DNA of 10,537 nt from Hyphochytrium catenoides (lineage: Eukaryota > Sar > Hyphochytriomycetes > Hyphochytriales > Hyphochytriaceae): NCBI GenBank assembly GCA_900088475.1, contig FLMG01000941.1, positions 90,096-100,632 on the forward strand, in the 5' to 3' direction. The notes under the pieces are model-generated. The model had not been told where the DNA came from, did no database searches, and saw nothing but the letters and a program-made list of their open reading frames with translations. The stretch's first letter is position 1. Each line of letters opens with the position of its first letter. The translations under genes were made by a program, and so were the position numbers. Of the stretch, positions 6,924-10,537 are shown one piece after another.

Positions 6924-9169
6924 TTAGACATCTCCTAGGATGTCCCAAAGGGGCCCTTCCATATGCAAGCCGCGAAGAGCTTGCCTCAGACGTCGGGTGG
7001 GTGGAGAAAGAGGAGAGGGAGACACGGCAGGCGGAGGAGACAAAGAAGGAGGAGGAGTAGAGGCCGAGGCTTCCTCTGAGAGTTCCGCTTCTGCCTTCTT
7101 GAAGCTCTCTTCAACGATCACAGCGATTGAAGCGGCTATGGCAGAGAGGATCGCGGCACTCGAGAGAAGGGCAACAATCTGCTTCTGTCTGCGTGTGAGC
7201 TTGATGTTTTTCTTCACCTCTATTGCGCTTATCTTCCTTAAGGCCTCTCTTAGATCTTCCTTGAGCTTGGCTGCGGGGGGAAGATGCTTCTTGAAGACGT
7301 CCATAACTCTTCCAAGAACTATCGGCAGCTTTCTGGCGCTTTTTGCAGAGGAAATAGAGGAACCTGTTCCTTCTGCTGCAGCTGGGTTCGGGCCCAGTGT
7401 TTCAGCTTGACCATGTGGAGGCAGGTCAACGGAGCCAGGATGCAGAGCGGGATCCTCTCGTATTGCTCTTGGGGCAAGTGCGGCTTGGCCCGCGTCTGGC
7501 CCTGCATTGTTCTTTTCTCCTGTTGATGGTGCGTCACCGCTAATTTCTCCTGTTCCTGGTGGGTTGGGTGTGTCACCCTTACCGTCGGAGGGTCGGCTAA
7601 CGGAGCCCTGATGGAGAGGAGGCTGTTCCATAGCTCCTGGAGGAATAGGGCCCCCAATTGCTTTGGCTTGCTGGTTGTCATAAGCCTTCATGATCCCCTT
7701 GATCTCGTCATATCGTTTGGGAAGGTCTTTGAGTCCAGCAGACAACGAGAGAAAGAGCATAGTAGAATAGTCAGCTACTATGTGCTGCAATACCTGGAGT
7801 ATGCCCTGACAGACGAGAGACAAAGGCAGGCAGGCAAGTAGAATTAGCGGAAGCCAAATATGTTCAAAGAGAAGGCGCCAAGCAAGATGGTCAGGAAATG
7901 AACCAAGCTCCGGACACTCCTGACGCTCAAGGAGCCGGTACGCTCAACCTCGATGGAGAGACAGGACTACAGAGAGTGCTTTGGAAGAAAAAGACAGACA
8001 GAGCGAGAAAAAGAAGAGAGAGAGAGAGAGAGAGAAGCCGACTAGTAGATAACATGGAAACATCAGGAAGCTCTAGACCCTTCCCCAGTGTGACAATACG
8101 TGGGTCACAGAGAGAGAAGAAGGGGAAAGCGATACAGGCAAAGATAAGACAAAGGACCTAGACGTGCGGCTTAGAGAGTGCGGACTCTTACCTGCGGACG
8201 GGCACGGTGCTGGTTTGTGACAGTCATCACGGTTGGTAACTCTCCACCCGTACGCAAGACGAGCTTCATGAGATTCTCAACAGTCGCAGCGGCGATGGCT
8301 ACCCCAACGTTTGATGGTGATGAAAGCAAGCCCACCTTAGGGGTGTGCCCGTCCATCACGCTTTTTATTGAAGGAGGAAGGCCTTTGATGACTCCTGCCA
8401 CTGTTCGCTGCAACGATGTCTTCGGGTTAAGATGATTTGCTATAGTACTCAATCGATGCTGAACCGCTTCGAAGAAGCCTTTGGTATCTGCCGCTGTTAT
8501 AGACTCGATGGCGCCTGCTCTCTCGTAGGAGACTAGTAATCTGGCTATGACTTCTGAGAGGCCGCCACCGCCAATCACTTCCACCCCATGTTTGAAAGCA
8601 GGAGCGATGGCTCGACTGATGTGCCAGAGGAGAAATGCCGTTCCATGGTTCAAGAGGGCGCCAGTTGTTTCCAGCATACTACTCAGAACGTTAAGAGTTG
8701 GGTCTTCTTTGTAGGGTAAGATAGCTGCATCAGGGCTCTCTCCCATTTGATTCTTTGGAACGACAGCCTCCTTTAAAATACCTTCCCTATCTGTTAGCCG
8801 TTGGGCTGGTTGCTTTGGCTTGGGCAGAGGTCGTCCCGGTGTTGCTCCTGCCTGCTTTCTAGGTTGTACCTTGGGGATACCTTTGATAGCTTTAGCTCGG
8901 GCGCGAGGAACAAGCCACGTCGGGAGAAAAATAGAAGGAAGACGCCTTCTCGGTCTTCGATCTTCATTGTAGTGGTGGTCCACAGAGTTGAGCGTGCTAT
9001 GGAAGAGAGAAGGCGCAGAATCTGGGGAGGTCTTCTCGCCGATGATGTCCTGCTCTAGCTCTTCTGCGAACGATGAAGCGCAGGAGAGCGCTGCGCAAAG
9101 TAGAAAGAGGAGAAAGGATAGTTGACGGAGCGAGGAAGGGCCCACAAGGGCACGGCCACGGTGCCTCAT
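6924..9169 (-). CDS. Secreted single-pass membrane protein, unknown function (2 exons)
   Basis: Exon 1 is 9169-8192 and exon 2 is 7805-6924 (TAA). The 386-nt intron has donor GTAAGA and acceptor ...ctcgtctgtcag, both in phase 0, giving 619 residues. Layout: signal peptide about 1-35; Arg/Pro-rich basic region 71-125 with RRLPS at 75-79; mostly helical, partly amphipathic region about 155-370; Pro/Gly-rich region about 377-475 with two LHxGSV units; basic helix 485-533; membrane segment 535-557; then an acidic and Pro/Ser-rich tail with RRLRQ at 597-601. I do not recognise the family and found no catalytic motif. The signal peptide is clear. If the organism is coccidian, RRL motifs in a secreted protein recall TEXEL sites cut by the Golgi protease ASP5 in dense-granule proteins, so a role in the parasitophorous vacuole or host cell is possible. 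That is inference. ATG 9169 has A at -3. Confidence 0.85.
6981..6995 (-). other. C-terminal RRL motif (RRLRQ)
   Basis: Codons CGA CGT CTG AGG CAA at residues 597-601, after a Pro/Ser-rich spacer and 19 residues from the C-terminus. The RRLxQ form is closer to functional TEXEL sites than the N-terminal copy. Its use as a cleavage site is inference. Confidence 0.4.
7113..7181 (-). other. Predicted transmembrane helix
   Basis: Residues 535-557 run QIVALLSSAAILSAIAASIA and onward to VIV with no charged residue. A basic segment (KLTRRQK) precedes it and an acidic one (EESFKKAEAE) follows, so the N-terminal side may face the cytosol, or the helix may insert after secretion. Confidence 0.75.
7428..7616 (-). 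repeat. Diverged internal protein repeat (LHxGSV units)
   Basis: LHQGSV at residues 390-395 and LHPGSV at 447-452 begin two Pro/Gly/Asp-rich stretches of similar composition. The DNA around both reads ggctccgtt, so the likeness is visible at base level. This suggests an old tandem duplication of about 57 codons. Confidence 0.5.
8008..8036. repeat. (GA)n tract in the intron of the secreted-protein gene
   Basis: About 21 nt of GA with imperfect flanks, CT on the sense strand, within the intron 8191-7806. It follows the same pattern as the PF20 introns. A (GGCA)3 run at about 7825-7836 lies near the acceptor. Confidence 0.9.
8933..8947 (-). other. N-terminal RRL motif (RRLPS)
   Basis: Codons AGG CGT CTT CCT TCT at residues 75-79, about 40 residues after the predicted signal cleavage site, inside an Arg cluster (RRPRRRLPS). 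It fits the minimal RRL core of a TEXEL site but lacks the acidic or amide residue often seen at position 5. Confidence 0.35.
9065..9169 (-). other. Signal peptide of the secreted protein
   Basis: Residues 1-35: a basic n-region with four Arg, a hydrophobic core LSFLLFLLCAALSCA, then small residues before an acidic stretch. Cleavage is likely near CASSFA/EELEQ. Confidence 0.8.
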
Positions 9170-9951
9170 CTTATTATCCTGTCCTGAGCCTCCGGTGGCT
9201 ATGGAGAAAGAGAGTAGAAGAAAGAAAAAGTGTCAGCAGGAGAGAAGGTAAAAGACCGGCCGTGCGCTGTAGAGTTCGTCACGCTTGTGCGGCCTCCTCC
9301 GCAAGTTTACTGCTGCATCATCTCACAGGGAAGGCCGCTGCTCGACATAGAGGAGAAGATAGAATGATCAACCAGGACGAGGGATGCAGCCGCCTCTCTC
9401 CTGTGTCAAGATTAGCAGGAAAGGGTAACAGATAAAGAGTGAGACCGCCCGTGGGCGGCTGAGAGAGAGGTCCAGACTTCGAGCCAGGTGAGATCAGATA
9501 GGGAGAAACACTCCGCCCGCAGACTTTCAAGTCTTCGCTGCCTTTGTCTTTTCGGGCTTAGGGTTTCCAGTGCCTGCTATTCTTCTCTTTGTCTCTGCTG
9601 AGAGTGAGAGATCTCACTTGTCTCCCTTCAGGAGAAGGCAACAGAAAAAATATGATTCCCAGAGGGACAGAACGACTCGATTGAAGAGCCCAATAAGAGA
9701 AAGGAGCGAAGAGATCTTGATTAAGAAGGAAGAGAGAAAACCGGCGACACGATCTGAGTGTCCCGAAACAGATAACGTCCAAGTAGCAACAGAAGGGAAG
9801 AGACGGCAGAAAATGGCCAAAAGCAGTCACAATCTAACTGTCGAATAGAGGGGAAAGAAGAGAAGAATATGATGCTGAACTAAGATGAAGAATTGTCTTT
9901 CCTTCTCTCTCATTCTCTCTTCTGGTCTCTCTTCACGTTTTTATGTCATCA
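9170..9951. other. 5' flank of the secreted-protein gene
   Basis: No supported gene. It holds alternating GA-rich and CT-rich blocks; plus-strand pyrimidine runs occur at about 9585-9635 and 9895-9950. A perfect 6-bp inverted repeat CCGCCC-GT-GGGCGG lies at 9445-9458. An AGAGACG close to 9798 resembles the WGAGACG element of Toxoplasma promoters, but such a short match in a GA-rich background means little. The promoter and 5' UTR are probably here. Confidence 0.4.
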
Positions 9952-10088
9952 TTAGACGGCTCTATTACGCTTTCTCTTCCTCGTGACGGTGAGACCATTT
10001 CGAAGAAGGGGAGCATCTTCTGCTGGAGAACATGTCCGTGGGCCGCAGATGGCGGACGTAAGTAATAGTCCTCCCACAAAGACGACGG
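9952..10088 (-). CDS. Possible terminal exon of a further minus-strand gene
   Basis: After a long pyrimidine-rich stretch ending ...cctccgactgtag, the minus strand reads VVFVGGLLLTSAICGPRT and then a polar tail ending in TRKRKRNRAV and TAA (9954-9952). It would be a membrane segment or hydrophobic end followed by a basic C-terminus of about 45 residues. The CT-rich sequence before the acceptor is what introns of the two neighbouring genes look like. No upstream exon is convincing inside the window, so the gene, if real, starts past 10537. The opposite strand offers a competing but weaker reading (a short ATG exon with a GTAAGT donor at about 10060). Confidence 0.3.
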
Positions 10089-10501
10089 CTACAGTCGGAG
10101 GCAACCGAGAGGGCGAAAGAAGAGAAGATGCATAGAAAATGTTGGGGAGGGAAGGAAAGAGAGGAAAAAACATTGGCGGTGGGCAAGGTAGAGAGGGAAG
10201 GAGAAAGAGAAAGAGAGAGAGAGAAAGAAAGACAGCCAGAGAATGAAGACGTGGAAAGATTCGGACATAGAGTCAGTGACAAGATCCGAAGCGGTCGAAC
10301 AGCTGTGGTGGCACACAACATTACGGCAGAGGAATAAAGAGGCAACAGAGAGAGAGAGAGAGGAGAGAAGAGTGATGACATGAGACGACATAGTCTGCGG
10401 CATACAGTGAGAGACACTCATGAAAGAGAGAGGGTTTATAGAAAGGCGATGTCAAGGTTTGGGGAGATTATGCAGTAGGAGGCAAAGTAGTGGGAGGGCA
10501 C

Positions 10502-10504
<3 letters not shown>
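10089..10504. other. GA-rich stretch without a supported gene
   Basis: Purine-rich on the plus strand with GA/GAAA runs at about 10198-10230 and 10348-10372. It could be intron of the candidate terminal exon's gene. Codon runs at about 10235-10335 are open on both strands but have no convincing splice sites. Confidence 0.4.

Positions 10505-10537
<33 letters not shown>
10505..10537. repeat. (GA)n microsatellite at the right edge
   Basis: About 33 nt of uninterrupted GA reaching the last base of the window. Confidence 0.95.

Noticed and set aside
8171-8191. Read-through of exon 1 of the secreted-protein gene to a TAA (VRVRTL end)
   Set aside because: A good GTAAGA donor precedes it and exon 2 joins in phase 0 with continued helical sequence, so this is intron.
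9635-9848. Plus-strand charged frame (RRQQKKYDSQRDRTTRLK...) after a pyrimidine-rich acceptor-like site at 9630
   Set aside because: It has a plausible acceptor, but no upstream exon or start was found, the composition follows from purine-rich DNA, and both clear genes here are on the other strand.
10031-10060. Plus-strand ATG mini-exon (MSVGRRWR) with a consensus GTAAGT donor
   Set aside because: The sequence downstream is GA-rich, the opposite of the CT-rich sense-strand introns in this window, and no following exon is apparent.
1-10537. Repeated GA blocks as a possible CRISPR array or satellite
   Set aside because: They are simple dinucleotide tracts of uneven length with no regular spacer pattern.

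Overview
This window looks like nuclear DNA of a protist with many introns, most likely a coccidian apicomplexan (Toxoplasma/Cystoisospora-like). That assignment is inference. It rests on a flagellar gene split into eleven exons by short introns, introns that are strongly CT-rich on the sense strand with (TC)n microsatellites, and a neighbouring gene for a secreted protein carrying RRL motifs like those cut in exported coccidian proteins. A chromerid or another alveolate is not excluded. Both clear genes lie on the minus strand.

Region 65-5006 holds a complete gene for PF20/SPAG16, the WD-repeat protein of the axoneme central pair. I could place all eleven exons with matching splice phases. 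They encode about 657-659 residues: an acidic N-terminus, a LisH-like segment, a coiled coil, an Ala/Ser/Lys-rich linker and seven WD repeats ending at the stop codon. In an apicomplexan such a gene would serve the flagellated male gamete.

Region 5007-6923 is intergenic or poorly resolved. From about 5.37 to 6.5 kb it lacks the GA tracts seen elsewhere. Its lower end carries minus-strand open frames with two or three strongly hydrophobic segments (5573-5087), which may be exons of a small membrane protein gene or a decayed copy.

Region 6924-9169 holds a two-exon gene for a 619-residue secreted protein of unknown function. It has a signal peptide, a helical central region, a Pro/Gly-rich stretch with a diverged internal repeat, one membrane segment near the C-terminus, and RRL motifs near both ends of the mature chain. 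This is the most novel item here.

Region 9170-10537 is mostly GA-rich 5' flank. It may contain the terminal exon of a further minus-strand gene (10088-9952) that begins beyond the window. Both ends of the window are dinucleotide microsatellites of opposite orientation. I see no rRNA, tRNA, CRISPR array or recognisable transposon.
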